Assembly: GCA_013373625.1 (NCBI GenBank) | Contig: JABXHM010000015.1 | Span: 1 to 56,517, forward strand | DNA length: 56,517 bases | DNA from: Alteromonadaceae bacterium | GTDB lineage: Bacteria > Pseudomonadota > Gammaproteobacteria > Enterobacterales > Alteromonadaceae | Direction: 5' to 3' | Position numbers and translations under genes: made by a program | Shown: positions 1-9,758 of the stretch, piece after piece | Layout: each line of letters begins with the position of its first letter | How positions within the stretch are numbered: position 1 is the stretch's first letter | Notes under the pieces: model-generated | What the model was told of the DNA's origin: nothing | Database searches by the model: none | Seen by the model: only the letters and a program-made list of their open reading frames with translations

Positions 1-2030
1 ACGGTAGAAGCCTGTTCATACTCCCAGGTGATACCTAAGCGCGGCTGCACCATGTCTTTCCAGTCGGTTTTGTACATTTCGTACTTTTCACCAGGCGCTA
101 ACTCATAACCCGATACATTGCTGCTGTTTTCACGTAACCCCTGACCAAACATGGTATCGCGACTGATGACCACACCAATGTTATAGGTGAAGTCGCCGTG
201 CTCAATTTCATCGTTGATCTCAATATCAATCGATTCAGCAAAAGACGTAATCGGTGGCACCGTTTCACCATCCTGTACGAAGCTCATTTGTTGAATTTCC
301 GCTTCATAGAACACATTGGTGAAATCAGTTTCACCGCCATCAGCGCCCAAACCACCAACGTAGCTAATTCTGCCCCAGCCATTGGATAAACGAGCAACAT
401 CTTCCCTGAGTTCAGACCAGCGGGCACCAAAATGCAGGAAGTGGGTCATTTCACTGGTGTATATTTCAGTATCAAACTCAACCTGGAATGACTCGCGGCC
501 AAAATCCTGATTGTTGATAGTTTGGTAGGCACCTACACCACCGCCACCACGCAATTCACCGTCATTGCCCACAAAGCCTAACTGAGCTACCAGTGGTGCC
601 GCACCAGCGTTAAACGCATCAATCGCAGCAATGTCCTCAGCGGTTGCATTATCCGGGTAATCGCGGATACTGGGTACACCGAAGTAACCCATTTGATCCA
701 GGTTATTAATATCCAGTGAGCCGCCGAGAACAGGAACTACATCCAACGCGACATCCGGCGCTGAGCTGCCATCCTCGGTATATTTGGCGTATTTGAAGCT
801 TAAGCTGGAAGTATCTCCCAACAGCCAGGAACCATCGACACTGGTAATTCGGGTTTGGTTTTCTGCCCCGAGAGAAACACTATCAGTTTCAAATTCTCCG
901 ATGGAACTACCATCTACTTCGCGGTCTGATACCCGCTGACTAATATTCAGGAGAATATCGTCAGTAGGTGCCCAGGTGACCTTACCGAAAAACTCATCCC
1001 GCACACTCTTATAGGGTTTTGCCGGGCCATAGGCCGTGACTTTATCTTCGCCGGTGACTTCCGGGCGGAAGTACGAACCATAAAAGAACAATTGGTCTTG
1101 TAATATTGGACCGCTGACTGAAGCTATGACCCAGGAGCGGTCAATTTCGCTGATCACACCATCGACAGGCGTGGCGCTAAAATCAGCATTTTGCAGACGA
1201 TATTCTAAGCTGGCGTGGAGTTCATTAGTCCCTGATTTCGATGCCGAGTTAACGGCAAAACCACCAGAGCGATTAAAGCCAATGGCTTTGGCACCACCAC
1301 GGTCAACCGACACATACGCGATATCGTGCGTGGCTGGCTCAGATGATAAGTTACCAAACATGGGTAAGGATAAGTCCACCCCGTCAAGTGCATAGCTATT
1401 ATCAACCCCTGAACCACCAGCTGACGGGCCGAGTGTAGCGTTCTCACTGTATTCCACGCCGGGAAGAATCTTAAGCATGTCACGATATGACTGCCCAATC
1501 GGCATATTAGCGATCACGTCTTCACCGAAAGAGTTAGTCAGCGACGAGTCACCTTCGGTAACAATCGCCGAACCGTAAATTTCAATGACTTCTTCTTTGG
1601 CCGATTCATAGGCCAGATTCACCACAGAAGATTGCTCGAGTAATACCCGCGTCGTAGTTTTACGTACTGAACCATCAGCAAACGTGAAGACCACATCGTA
1701 GTTGCCGGGCAGCAGGAAGTTAAGTGTAAAGGTACCATCGGCGCGCGTGGTAGTGCTGCGTGGTTTTGGCATAACATCACTGGTGGCGACAACTTCAACA
1801 CCACTTATAACAACATCACCCGCGGGGGCGGTAACCTGCCCTTTAATGGCACCGGTGATTTGCTGCGCTTGTACCGGCGCACAAATGCCTGCGGCGACAG
1901 CACCGGCGAACATGACGGCCGCGGTAGATGTTGAACGATTTTGCCAGGATTGACGTATTGCCCGGCGCACTTCTCCGGAGAGATAGCGACCGGCAAAACA
2001 CGCTTTCAATGACGTGAGTTCCTTATTCAT
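1..2030 (-). CDS. Oar-like TonB-dependent receptor, 3' end cut by window edge
   Basis: Reading the minus strand from the ATG at 2028-2030 gives about 676 codons with no stop before the window edge, so the C-terminal part of the barrel is missing. The N-terminus has a long basic leader followed by a hydrophobic stretch ending in APVQAQQ, a typical alteromonad receptor signal. Next comes a carboxypeptidase-regulatory-like beta-sandwich (about residues 55-130, with RADGTFTLNFLLPGNYDV), then a plug domain (YALDGVDLSLPMFG, FAVNSASKSGTNELHASLEYR), then beta-strands of an outer-membrane barrel. This layout is that of Oar/TonB receptors, which import large or unknown ligands across the outer membrane with TonB energy. 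AGGGG lies about ten bases before the start. The substrate cannot be told from the sequence. Confidence 0.9.
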   Translation of the reverse strand, partial: MNKELTSLKACFAGRYLSGEVRRAIRQSWQNRSTSTAAVMFAGAVAAGICAPVQAQQITGAIKGQVTAPAGDVVISGVEVVATSDVMPKPRSTTTRADGTFTLNFLLPGNYDVVFTFADGSVRKTTTRVLLEQSSVVNLAYESAKEEVIEIYGSAIVTEGDSSLTNSFGEDVIANMPIGQSYRDMLKILPGVEYSENATLGPSAGGSGVDNSYALDGVDLSLPMFGNLSSEPATHDIAYVSVDRGGAKAIGFNRSGGFAVNSASKSGTNELHASLEYRLQNADFSATPVDGVISEIDRSWVIASVSGPILQDQLFFYGSYFRPEVTGEDKVTAYGPAKPYKSVRDEFFGKVTWAPTDDILLNISQRVSDREVDGSSIGEFETDSVSLGAENQTRITSVDGSWLLGDTSSLSFKYAKYTEDGSSAPDVALDVVPVLGGSLDINNLDQMGYFGVPSIRDYPDNATAEDIAAIDAFNAGAAPLVAQLGFVGNDGELRGGGGVGAYQTINNQDFGRESFQVEFDTEIYTSEMTHFLHFGARWSELREDVARLSNGWGRISYVGGLGADGGETDFTNVFYEAEIQQMSFVQDGETVPPITSFAESIDIEINDEIEHGDFTYNIGVVISRDTMFGQGLRENSSNVSGYELAPGEKYEMYKTDWKDMVQPRLGITWEYEQAST

Positions 2031-2242
2031 GAGTGTGACCCCTGTTGCTGTTATTAATGTGGCTAAATTACCACTTATGTTCAACATTTAACCTACCTGG
2101 AACGCACACGTCAAGAATAATTTTTTCTTGTTATTCCTTTTTTTTGAAATATTTTATATCAAAATGTCGTGCTTATTATTTCATTCAGGGTATTTATTCC
2201 GCATTAATACCGAATTAGAATTAACTTGATTAAATCAAACGC

Positions 2243-2267
2243 AAAAAAACGCCTGAACTCAGAGGCG
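2243..2267 (-). terminator. Rho-independent terminator for the PhoX-family transcript
   Basis: On the minus strand a CGCCT/AGGCG stem with an 8-base loop is followed directly by seven T residues (seven A at 2243-2249 on the plus strand). It lies about 245 bases past the PhoX-family stop codon and before the receptor gene, so it would separate the two transcripts. Confidence 0.6.
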
Positions 2268-2413
2268 AAATTGTATTTTATATATCAATATCAGTAATAT
2301 ATTTGATAAATTCCAATACAAACAGCGCTTTTCTTTATATTACCAAGGGGAATAAAAATAGCGTTCATATGCAGTTGCTAGCGCATTTATTACACAATAA
2401 TTTTTTATTCGCA

Positions 2414-2437
2414 GGAATAATTAATATTAATTATTCC
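2414..2437. repeat. Perfect 24-bp AT-rich palindrome
   Basis: GGAATAATTAAT is followed immediately by its exact reverse complement, with no loop. It sits 75 bases past the PhoX-family stop. It has no T-run on the minus-strand side, so it is not a standard terminator. It could be a protein-binding site or an mRNA 3'-end stabilising hairpin. Confidence 0.5.
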
Positions 2438-2511
2438 TTATTAAAACATAAATAGGGAATGCAGAAGGGTAAATTCACCGCCACACCGACCCCGCAGCGA
2501 TGATTTTGATT

Positions 2512-3888
2512 TCAGATGTGCTGCCAGGGGCCTGAAATAGCCAGCGTCCTGGTTGGAGAATATAAATTGACAAACAATTGGCTGCCATCGGGCGAGAAGC
2601 AGGCGCCGGCCAGTTCGGTTTGCAAGTCCAGCCTGCCAAGAGGATATACTTCACCTTTGGGGGTAACCCCCCGTAGGTGATTATCGACAATCGCTGAGTA
2701 CTGATCTTCACAAATAATAAGATGACCGTCTGGCGATACAGTTAAGTTATCGCCAAAATTAAGAATATCGCTATTGGCACTTTCCACAAATAACTGCAAC
2801 TTTCCGGGGCTATCATGCTCACCGGGCGTTCCTTCATAAGCAGAGGGTTGATAGGCCATCACCTGCCCCAGCTTTTTGTGGCCACCGTTGGTACAGCAAA
2901 AATACAGTTTATCCTTACCCCAATGGATGCCCTCTCCCCGCGCAAATAGTGCAGCGCCCTGACTATAACCCTGTCGACGCAAATCATCTTCAGCGCTGTC
3001 TGGGCTGGCAATATCAACCCATTCAGTTTTGAGCCACTCATTCACCGGCATTTCGCGCTTGTTCCAATTGCGGGTATCAAACTTAGGATAACCCTTTATC
3101 GCTAGCGCTTGCAGCTTACCACCCGCGGCCAGATTGCCATATTCATTAGGGACCATCCTGTATAACAGGCTATCGCCCCGATCTTCGGTTAAATAAACAA
3201 CACCGGAACGAGGGTCGACACATGCAGCCTCGTGATTAAACCGGCCTAGTGCCTTAAGTGGTTTGGGCTCAATCAATTCCGTGGCCGTGGCGGGCACCTC
3301 GAATACATAACCATGATACTGGGAACCTTCATCTTGTGGCGTATCAACACTTTCTTCACAGGTAAGCCAACTGCCCCAGGGGGTAATACCACCAGAACAA
3401 TTACGTATGGTGCCGGTTAAACTTAAAAACTCGCGCTCTTTTTGTTGCGTTTTCGTGTTGTAGTAAATGGTTGTCGTGCCGCCAGGAAAGGCCTCTCCAT
3501 GCGCGTTCGTATCGTAAGCACGTTCTGATTTTATCGGCTGCGGTTGACCCGGCCCAAATTTTTCAAGGTGTTTGGGTTGTAATTCATGATTTCGGATCAG
3601 TGCTACCACATCTTCACTAACGGGTATACAGCCCATCCCATCGGCGGCATCCGGCACGCTGAAACCATCGTCCATTTTATCGCCGAAAGACGACAACACG
3701 GTATAGGAAAAACCTTCGGGTAAATCCAGCAATCCCTTCGGATCCTTAACTAGCGGGCCATACCCCGCTGAGGTTTTCATTGGCCCTGATGTAGCAGCCT
3801 GCGCTGCGGGTTGTCTGAATACGCTGCCGGTAATACCTATGGCACCTAGAGTGCCCAGTGCAGCCGTAAACTGTCGTCGTGTGATCAT
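2512..3888 (-). CDS. PhoX-family (DUF839) phosphatase with Tat signal
   Basis: A 458-residue protein related to PhoX, the Ca/Fe-dependent periplasmic alkaline phosphatase that releases phosphate from organic esters. The start at 3888 (MITRRQFTAALG) is preferred over an upstream in-frame ATG at 3945 because it follows GCAGGGAACAGT and puts the twin-arginine motif RRQF at the very N-terminus. The leader ends near AAQAATS. Family signatures follow: IPVSEDVVALIRNHEL, HGEAFPGGTTTIYYN, CSGGITPWGSWLTCEE, HEAACVDPRSGVVYLTEDR and DNLTVSPDGHLIICED, matching the beta-propeller with acidic metal ligands. Folding before Tat export fits a metalloenzyme. No Pho box or phosphate genes are visible nearby. DUF839 also includes proteins of unknown activity, so phosphatase activity is by family only. 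Confidence 0.85.
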   Translation of the reverse strand: MITRRQFTAALGTLGAIGITGSVFRQPAAQAATSGPMKTSAGYGPLVKDPKGLLDLPEGFSYTVLSSFGDKMDDGFSVPDAADGMGCIPVSEDVVALIRNHELQPKHLEKFGPGQPQPIKSERAYDTNAHGEAFPGGTTTIYYNTKTQQKEREFLSLTGTIRNCSGGITPWGSWLTCEESVDTPQDEGSQYHGYVFEVPATATELIEPKPLKALGRFNHEAACVDPRSGVVYLTEDRGDSLLYRMVPNEYGNLAAGGKLQALAIKGYPKFDTRNWNKREMPVNEWLKTEWVDIASPDSAEDDLRRQGYSQGAALFARGEGIHWGKDKLYFCCTNGGHKKLGQVMAYQPSAYEGTPGEHDSPGKLQLFVESANSDILNFGDNLTVSPDGHLIICEDQYSAIVDNHLRGVTPKGEVYPLGRLDLQTELAGACFSPDGSQLFVNLYSPTRTLAISGPWQHI

Positions 3889-4044
3889 ACTGTTCCCTGC
3901 CATATTTTTATTGTTAACACACGCTGCGCCTCTCACCGAGGTCATGTGTTTTTCTTTGAAGATAAAAATGGCAACAGGTTCCCTACACTCAAGTCATAAC
4001 ACGTTCAGTTTGCGATTTTTGCCGATAAAGCGTGGTCGCAGACG

Positions 4045-4953
4045 CTATTTCTCTTCTTCGAGTAAGCGCATCAGGGTTTTACCCAACCGTACATTGAGTG
4101 CTCCGGCGGCAACAGCCTCTGCTGAATTTTCCATTAACTTTGCCGCCAGCGAACCACTTAACTGGTTAGTCATTTCATCGGTGGCGAGGTCGAAAATACT
4201 TTGCGCGGCCAAATTTTGTGCGAGAATTTTCATTAATTTCCAGTTACCCGCCGTCGCTGGCCGCAAGCCATAAACCCGCGCAACGCGCTTTATAGTGCGC
4301 ATGCTAATCCACACAATCACTAGCGACTGAATAAGATGGTTAGGACTGATAAACGCCATACTGCCGCTCGCCATTGATTCTTTTTTTACCACTTCACTGG
4401 CTTTTACCTTAACAGGCTCAGCGACAAACTGGCGATACATCGCCACTATCTCGGCGCTGTTATGGTCAGCTTTAAGCAACCCGGTAAATCGCTTATAACA
4501 CTGCCGGGCATAACTATGGCTGGCAAACTGGTCAGCATGTAACTTAAGGGCCTGTAAAGTCGCCTGGCGCGAGTCGTTATCTGCCAGATCGGACAGTTTG
4601 GGGCGACGATGAATGAATTTGGTGACCTTGCGATAACCTCGTACTTCACCGAGTGTCAGGGTAGTAATGCTGACCACAAATACGCCCAGTATGACCGCCA
4701 GTACCGAGGTGACAATGGGCGACGCCGCAAAATTGGCTTCAATAAAAGACACCGCCTCAAACAAGCTAAACCCGAGCATACAAGCAATACCCGAAAGCAG
4801 CGCCAGCCATTTAGCAGATAAGCCTTTAGGCGGCTCCACGACCACAACGGATTCAGTCTCACGTTTGGCTGGCATGGCATGGTCCGGCGGTTGTTGGTCG
4901 ATTTCTGTTTGGGTGACTTTCGAGCGATACGGTTTATCGATGGTGTCACTCAT
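4045..4953 (-). CDS. ycjF: YcjF-family (DUF697) inner-membrane protein
   Basis: A 302-residue protein of the YcjF/TIGR01620 family, partner of the YcjX GTPase-like protein. The N-terminus is a charged cytoplasmic tail, followed by two membrane segments (about residues 48-66, LSAKWLALLSGIACMLGFSLF, and 78-98, SPIVTSVLAVILGVFVVSI) and a soluble DUF697 domain with a further hydrophobic segment near LIQSLVIVWISMRTI. The start follows GGAGGAATAACC, two bases after the ycjX stop, so the pair is translationally coupled. In E. coli ycjXF belongs to the phage-shock (PspF) regulon and is induced by envelope stress. No psp genes are in this window, so that link is family knowledge only. Confidence 0.9.
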   Translation of the reverse strand: MSDTIDKPYRSKVTQTEIDQQPPDHAMPAKRETESVVVVEPPKGLSAKWLALLSGIACMLGFSLFEAVSFIEANFAASPIVTSVLAVILGVFVVSITTLTLGEVRGYRKVTKFIHRRPKLSDLADNDSRQATLQALKLHADQFASHSYARQCYKRFTGLLKADHNSAEIVAMYRQFVAEPVKVKASEVVKKESMASGSMAFISPNHLIQSLVIVWISMRTIKRVARVYGLRPATAGNWKLMKILAQNLAAQSIFDLATDEMTNQLSGSLAAKLMENSAEAVAAGALNVRLGKTLMRLLEEEK

Positions 4954-4955
4954 GG

Positions 4956-6335
4956 TTATTCCTCCAGCAAATACTGCAACAGCCGGTCGAGGCCATTACC
5001 GTTTAACATGCGAGCAAGATGATCCTTGGGCACTCCGGCAGGCAATGCCGGGTAATGTTCATCTGCCGGCATGGCTTTTAATGAATCGGGCAGTGGTTCA
5101 AAAGTCGCCTCTATATAACGCCCCTGCGGATTAACGTAGCGCAAGGCTTGTGCATTGCTGCCGGCGTCGGTGGCCTGGATGGCCGACACTAAAAAGTGCT
5201 CAAACTGAACCTCATTGTCACTTAACTGTGCCGTTGCACCGCGCGTCACATCTTTGAGCAGGGCCAGTAAATTGTGATGTTCTGATGCAGGCAACAGATC
5301 GCTCTTAGTGGCGACAAAAGCAACTTTGGCAATTTTACGCTGTTTAAGCAGATGGCGCTGCATCCAGCCAGGGTTACCGTACACAAATGTCTGTGACAAA
5401 TTACTCAGTGTTTCGCGCAACTGGTAAAGGTGGCTTTTGCTGTGGTTCAGCCCTTCAAATAGATCAATAAGAATGATTTGTTTGTCGGTTTCTCTGAACG
5501 TGTTTTGCTTGAGGCCGGCCAGCCACTGTTTTTGAAAAACGCCATAGTGATGGGTAAATCGCTGCGTCCATGGGCTTGATTGGTCACTGCTTATGCGCGA
5601 GGGCAGTGGCGTAAATCCATACTCAAGCCAGTCAAAACCAGAGCCGGGAATTAAAAAACTGCCGGGCTGTAACATGGAAATCCCTTCGGCTTTAGCTGCA
5701 AGCAAATAGTCACGATAAGCCTTTACCAGCAATTGAATGTTATCCGGCGTGGGGGGTTGCTCAAAATCAAAGTCATTTACCGCGCTATGCCACGGTTTCG
5801 CAAACTGGCTTTGCGGTTCGTTCATCTGTTGCGCCCAGGCCGAATCTGACCACTGGGTGTAGGTTTTATCCAGCATGGGCAAGTCTGTTAGCCACTCCCC
5901 CGGGTAATCAATAAATTCAAAGACAACGTCGGTAAAGGGCAGCAGATACTTTTTAAGCTGGTTAGTCTGGCGCAACCTGACAATTAACTGAAAGCCGGCC
6001 ACCGACTCGGTAGCCGGCGGCCACTGACCATTTTCCAGCGCGCTTAAGTGTGATTCGACCGGAAATTCCGGTAAATCGCCGAGCGGTTCAATCCACAGTT
6101 TGTCGACCAAGTCCATCGGCAAATAGCGCAACAAGGGCAAACACTGATAATGCTGTTCACTGCGGTACTTTAAGATCGTCATTAAACTGGTAAACAACAT
6201 GGATTTACCGCTACGTGATAAGCCGGTAATGGTAAAGCGATGAGTAGACTGCATAAACCACTGGGCAAACTGCGCCGAGCCCGCATCAGACGCCCGCCGG
6301 ACCGGGTTCATGACGCTGTTCAATAGTTTACGCAT
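4956..6335 (-). CDS. ycjX: YcjX-family (DUF463) P-loop NTPase
   Basis: A 459-residue protein of the YcjX family, a putative GTP-binding stress protein associated with the inner membrane. A Walker A motif GLSRSGKS is at about residues 38-45, preceded by the family's helical start (AQWFMQSTHRFTI). A Walker-B-like strand with FEFIDYPGEWLTDLPML follows, and a later stretch (KVAFVATKSDLLP) resembles the TKxD guanine-specificity motif. The length is close to the usual 465 residues. It is the first gene of a two-gene operon with ycjF. The molecular role of the family is unsettled; association with phage-shock and membrane stress is known from enterobacteria. Confidence 0.92.
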   Translation of the reverse strand: MRKLLNSVMNPVRRASDAGSAQFAQWFMQSTHRFTITGLSRSGKSMLFTSLMTILKYRSEQHYQCLPLLRYLPMDLVDKLWIEPLGDLPEFPVESHLSALENGQWPPATESVAGFQLIVRLRQTNQLKKYLLPFTDVVFEFIDYPGEWLTDLPMLDKTYTQWSDSAWAQQMNEPQSQFAKPWHSAVNDFDFEQPPTPDNIQLLVKAYRDYLLAAKAEGISMLQPGSFLIPGSGFDWLEYGFTPLPSRISSDQSSPWTQRFTHHYGVFQKQWLAGLKQNTFRETDKQIILIDLFEGLNHSKSHLYQLRETLSNLSQTFVYGNPGWMQRHLLKQRKIAKVAFVATKSDLLPASEHHNLLALLKDVTRGATAQLSDNEVQFEHFLVSAIQATDAGSNAQALRYVNPQGRYIEATFEPLPDSLKAMPADEHYPALPAGVPKDHLARMLNGNGLDRLLQYLLEE

Positions 6336-6465
6336 ACGCTTTATCCTTATTTAACGCGGAGGCAACCTCATGTGAACCGCTCGCACAAGTATATCTGTTC
6401 AGTGGTGATTCTGCCGCGCAGTTCAAGGCTTTGCCACATTTTGTTACAGCTTATTCTGTTACCGG

Positions 6466-7680
6466 TTACGCAATTCCGAACGGGTTATCAATGCTATGCG
6501 CCGGTGCGGTGAACCAACGTGGCCCGTCATCGGTCATGTAAAAATGATCTTCCAGCCTGATACCAAACTCACCCGGCACCACAATCATCGGTTCATTGCT
6601 AAAACACATGCCTGGAGACAGTGGCTGGGGATTATCTTTTACTAAATACGGCCACTCATGGATATCCATACCAATGCCATGGCCGGTGCGGTGCGGCAGG
6701 CCTGGCAGCGTGTATTCAGGCCCGAGTCCGGCCCTGGCAAGGCTGGCTCTGGCCGCGGCATCCACGTCACCACAGGGAGCGTTAATTGCCGCTGCATTAA
6801 AGGCTGCAATCTGAGCGTCTTTCTCTGCCTGCCACAAACGCCGTTGCTTATCGGTTGCACCACCAAAACTATAGGTACGGGTAATATCAGACAAATACCC
6901 ATGTAGCTTGCAACCGGTATCAATGAGTACCAGATCGCCCTGTTTAAGCGTCTGTGGATCTTTCACTCCGTGGGGGAAAGACGTCGCTTTACCAAACAAC
7001 ACTATGCAAAAATAGGATCCACTGGCGCCCACTTTTTTGTGTGCTTCATGAATAAACTGTTCGACCTCGGTGGTGGAAATTCCCTCACGGAGCATACTGG
7101 CAGTGGCTTTATGGACCGCTAAGGTCATGTCCATGGCACGCTGAATAAGCGCCAGCTCTGCCGGGCTTTTATGCATACGACAGTGCGCGGTTACCTGGCT
7201 GGCATTAACAATACTGATGCCATCGAGTACCTGGTTAAAGCCATCAACAATAAAAAACGCGGTAGATTCGTCCACCGCAAAAATATCACCTGACTTTACC
7301 CCCCTATTCTGCAACATATCAGCGACCAGTGCGTAAGGGCTCTCGTGCTCCTGCCAGCCGACGATATCACCTGCAATAACCTGACGCTCTTGCAAAGAGG
7401 CAATTTCAAACGTGGGTGCAATAAACACCACGTCCCCTCTGGCAGGTAAAATGGCGCCCACCAATCGCTCACTGGCATACCAGTCCAGACCGGTAAAGTA
7501 GCTCAGGTTAGTGCCAGCATTGAGGTATACGGCGGCGATATTGTTATTGCGCATATACAGTTGTGCCAGCGCGATACGCGCCGCATATTCACTGGGCTCA
7601 ATGGCCAGTGCACTTTGTGTCATATCGTTTAGTGTTGCCAGCGCTTGTTGTGTTGTCAGGCCACCTATACCTTGTTGCAT
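6466..7680 (-). CDS. M24-family Xaa-Pro peptidase (aminopeptidase P-like)
   Basis: A 404-residue pita-bread metallopeptidase with a creatinase-like N-terminal domain (about residues 30-165) and a catalytic M24 domain. All five metal ligands are visible: Asp254 (LIDTG), Asp265 (YLSDITRT), His334 (RTGHGIGMDIHE), Glu363 (SNEPM) and Glu377 (IRLEDH). The combination fits a dinuclear Mn/Co prolidase or aminopeptidase P, which frees residues from X-Pro peptides, probably in the cytoplasm since no signal peptide is seen. The start follows GGAGATAGT. It is monocistronic, with 130 bases to ycjX downstream. Creatinase-type activity cannot be excluded by sequence, but the FPHG and GHGIG context favours a peptidase. 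Confidence 0.9.
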   Translation of the reverse strand: MQQGIGGLTTQQALATLNDMTQSALAIEPSEYAARIALAQLYMRNNNIAAVYLNAGTNLSYFTGLDWYASERLVGAILPARGDVVFIAPTFEIASLQERQVIAGDIVGWQEHESPYALVADMLQNRGVKSGDIFAVDESTAFFIVDGFNQVLDGISIVNASQVTAHCRMHKSPAELALIQRAMDMTLAVHKATASMLREGISTTEVEQFIHEAHKKVGASGSYFCIVLFGKATSFPHGVKDPQTLKQGDLVLIDTGCKLHGYLSDITRTYSFGGATDKQRRLWQAEKDAQIAAFNAAAINAPCGDVDAAARASLARAGLGPEYTLPGLPHRTGHGIGMDIHEWPYLVKDNPQPLSPGMCFSNEPMIVVPGEFGIRLEDHFYMTDDGPRWFTAPAHSIDNPFGIA

Positions 7681-7886
7681 ACTATCTCCACGAATATTTT
7701 CGACTATTGCGCGTTATGATACCGCATTCAACGACTTGATAAGACCTTTGCAATAGCGTTTACTGATCTCCCCTGACGCGCTATTTAACGGTTTTAACTC
7801 GCCACGCGCGCCTTGTTGCGGCAGTATAACTCCGACTTTTTACCATTCTGAGCCTCCCGGAATACAACAATTAACAAGAGAAGCGG

Positions 7887-9677
7887 ATGAACAGACTCAC
7901 TTGTATTGTAAGAATAACAACGCTGTCGGCTTTGCTGGCCGTATCAGGCTTAGCACTTAATGCCTGCTCATCAACAGCCGTAACGGCGGTTGATGCAGAA
8001 GTTAGCGATGCGAACACCCGGTTCGAGACCCTTTATAAATCCGAATGGGCCTGGCGCCAGCACAAAGACGACAGCGACGCTGAGAGTAACAACCGCTACG
8101 CGCCATCCAGCTTGCCCGATGTCAGTATTCCGGTGCAGCAAGAACGCCGTAAACGCTGGCTGGCGACACTGGATGAACTCAATACTATTGATGTAGAGGC
8201 GCTGTCAGAGGCGAATCAAATTAACTACGCCGTATACCGCCTGCAAATTGAAACGCTGATAGCAGATCAGCAGTTTAAAACCTACGAAAAACCCTTATTG
8301 GGAGATACCGCATTTTGGAGCAATCTGACGTATCAGGCGCGCCAAACACTGCGCCACGAACAGGATTTTGAAAATTACCTGGCCTGGTTGCAGGATATGC
8401 CCCGCTATTTTGACCAACAAATTGCAAATATGAAACTGGGGCTGGCTCGCCAGTTTACACTACCCAAAATCTCATTGCAGGGGCGTGATGCGTCGGTGAT
8501 TTCAGTGGTTGACGCTAAGGGTAGTGATAACCCTTATTATCAACCCTTTGCAAAAATGCCCGACAGTCTAAGCAGCGAAAAACAAGCCGCGTTGACCGCC
8601 CAAGCCGAAGCCGTCATTGCCGAATATGTGATCCCAGCCCATCAAACCCTGTTGACCTTTCTGCAACAGGAATACATTCCCCGTGCTCAGCCCTCAATAG
8701 CGGGTTACGATTTACCCGATGGCAAAGCGTATTATCAGGCGCAAATTAAAAAGTACACCACACTGGCGCTCACTGCCGAAGAGATACACCAGATTGGCCT
8801 GGCAGAAGTCGCTAACATTCGCCAGCGCATGCATAACATCATGAAAGACGTCGGGTTCGATGGCACGCTGCAGGACTTTTTAACGTTTTTGCGTACCGAT
8901 GAACAGTTTTACGTAGATACACCACAAGCCCTGCTTGATCGGGCGGCCTGGACAGCCAAGGAGTTTGATGGCGTTGCAGATGATTGGTTTGGACACCTGC
9001 CCCGCAAGCGTTTTGCTATTATTCCGGTGCCCGCTGACATCGCGCCGTTCTATACTGCCGGACGCGGTGGCCCTGGCGTGTATTTGGTTAACACCTATGA
9101 TCTGCCCTCCAGACCGCTTTATTCACTGCCGGCTCTCACCCTGCACGAGTCGGCGCCGGGCCATGCTTTTCAAATGCCACTGGCACTGGAAAACACCGAC
9201 ATACCGGAATTCAGGCGTCAAAGCTATATTTCAGCCTTTGGTGAAGGCTGGGCGTTATATTCAGAGCTACTGGGCGAGGAGATGGGCCTTTATCACACCC
9301 CGTACGAAGTATTCGGTATGCTCAGCTATCAGATGTGGCGGGCGGCACGCTTAGTTGTTGATACGGGTATTCACGCCAAAGGCTGGAGTCGCAAGCAGGC
9401 TCAGGACTTCATGAAGGCCAATACCGCGCTGTCGGTGCACGAAATCACCACTGAAATAGACCGCTATATTGCCTGGCCCGGACAGGCGTTGTCATATTAC
9501 CTTGGCCAAATGGCCATTGTTAAACACCGCGCTGCTGCTGAAAAAGCGCTTGGCCAGGATTTTGACATCCGTCACTTTCATGACATGATTTTACAATTGG
9601 GCTCTGTGCCACTTAGTGTGCTGGAACAGCAGGTAGAACGCTTTATTGCCGAGGGTGGCCTGTCGCCTTACCAATAA
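7887..9677 (+). CDS. DUF885-family lipoprotein, putative zinc peptidase
   Basis: A 596-residue lipoprotein. The signal peptide ends in a lipobox (ALNAC, Cys at about residue 27), so the mature protein should be anchored to a membrane facing the periplasm. The DUF885 body carries the gluzincin-like motif HESAPGH (His420, Glu421, His426) and a downstream Glu in AFGEGWALYSE, a likely third zinc ligand. Members are often annotated as carboxypeptidases, although substrates are mostly unknown. The start has AAGAGAAGCGG just upstream. The gene is transcribed divergently from the M24 peptidase at 7680 across 206 bases, and the two may share a peptide-degrading role. A small gene follows 81 bases later. 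Confidence 0.88.
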   Translation: MNRLTCIVRITTLSALLAVSGLALNACSSTAVTAVDAEVSDANTRFETLYKSEWAWRQHKDDSDAESNNRYAPSSLPDVSIPVQQERRKRWLATLDELNTIDVEALSEANQINYAVYRLQIETLIADQQFKTYEKPLLGDTAFWSNLTYQARQTLRHEQDFENYLAWLQDMPRYFDQQIANMKLGLARQFTLPKISLQGRDASVISVVDAKGSDNPYYQPFAKMPDSLSSEKQAALTAQAEAVIAEYVIPAHQTLLTFLQQEYIPRAQPSIAGYDLPDGKAYYQAQIKKYTTLALTAEEIHQIGLAEVANIRQRMHNIMKDVGFDGTLQDFLTFLRTDEQFYVDTPQALLDRAAWTAKEFDGVADDWFGHLPRKRFAIIPVPADIAPFYTAGRGGPGVYLVNTYDLPSRPLYSLPALTLHESAPGHAFQMPLALENTDIPEFRRQSYISAFGEGWALYSELLGEEMGLYHTPYEVFGMLSYQMWRAARLVVDTGIHAKGWSRKQAQDFMKANTALSVHEITTEIDRYIAWPGQALSYYLGQMAIVKHRAAAEKALGQDFDIRHFHDMILQLGSVPLSVLEQQVERFIAEGGLSPYQ

Positions 9678-9758
9678 CAATCCAGCACAACAATACTATG
9701 GGGCCGGGCCACTTGGCAGCAGCCCCGCAATTGACGGTTCAATGAAAAAGGGTGAAAA

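Larger units (their letters stand above)
2031..2511. other. AT-rich intergenic region, 481 bp
   Basis: No credible gene lies here. The stretch is much richer in A+T than the flanking genes. It is upstream of the TonB receptor and downstream of the PhoX-family gene, both on the minus strand. It contains a terminator-like hairpin (2243-2267) and a perfect 24-bp palindrome (2414-2437). The part nearest the receptor presumably carries its promoter, but I could not pick one out with confidence. Confidence 0.6.

Noticed and set aside
3839..4273. 144-codon plus-strand frame over the PhoX-family gene start and ycjF end
   Set aside because: Antisense to two recognised genes, no ribosome site, no recognisable motif.
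4667..5134. 155-codon plus-strand frame over ycjF and ycjX
   Set aside because: It lies wholly opposite two well-supported genes and spans their boundary; its composition is that of an antisense shadow.
6336..6465. Sigma-54 (phage-shock type) promoter before ycjX
   Set aside because: A TGGCA is present but the matching GC element at the correct spacing is not, so the -24/-12 pattern fails.
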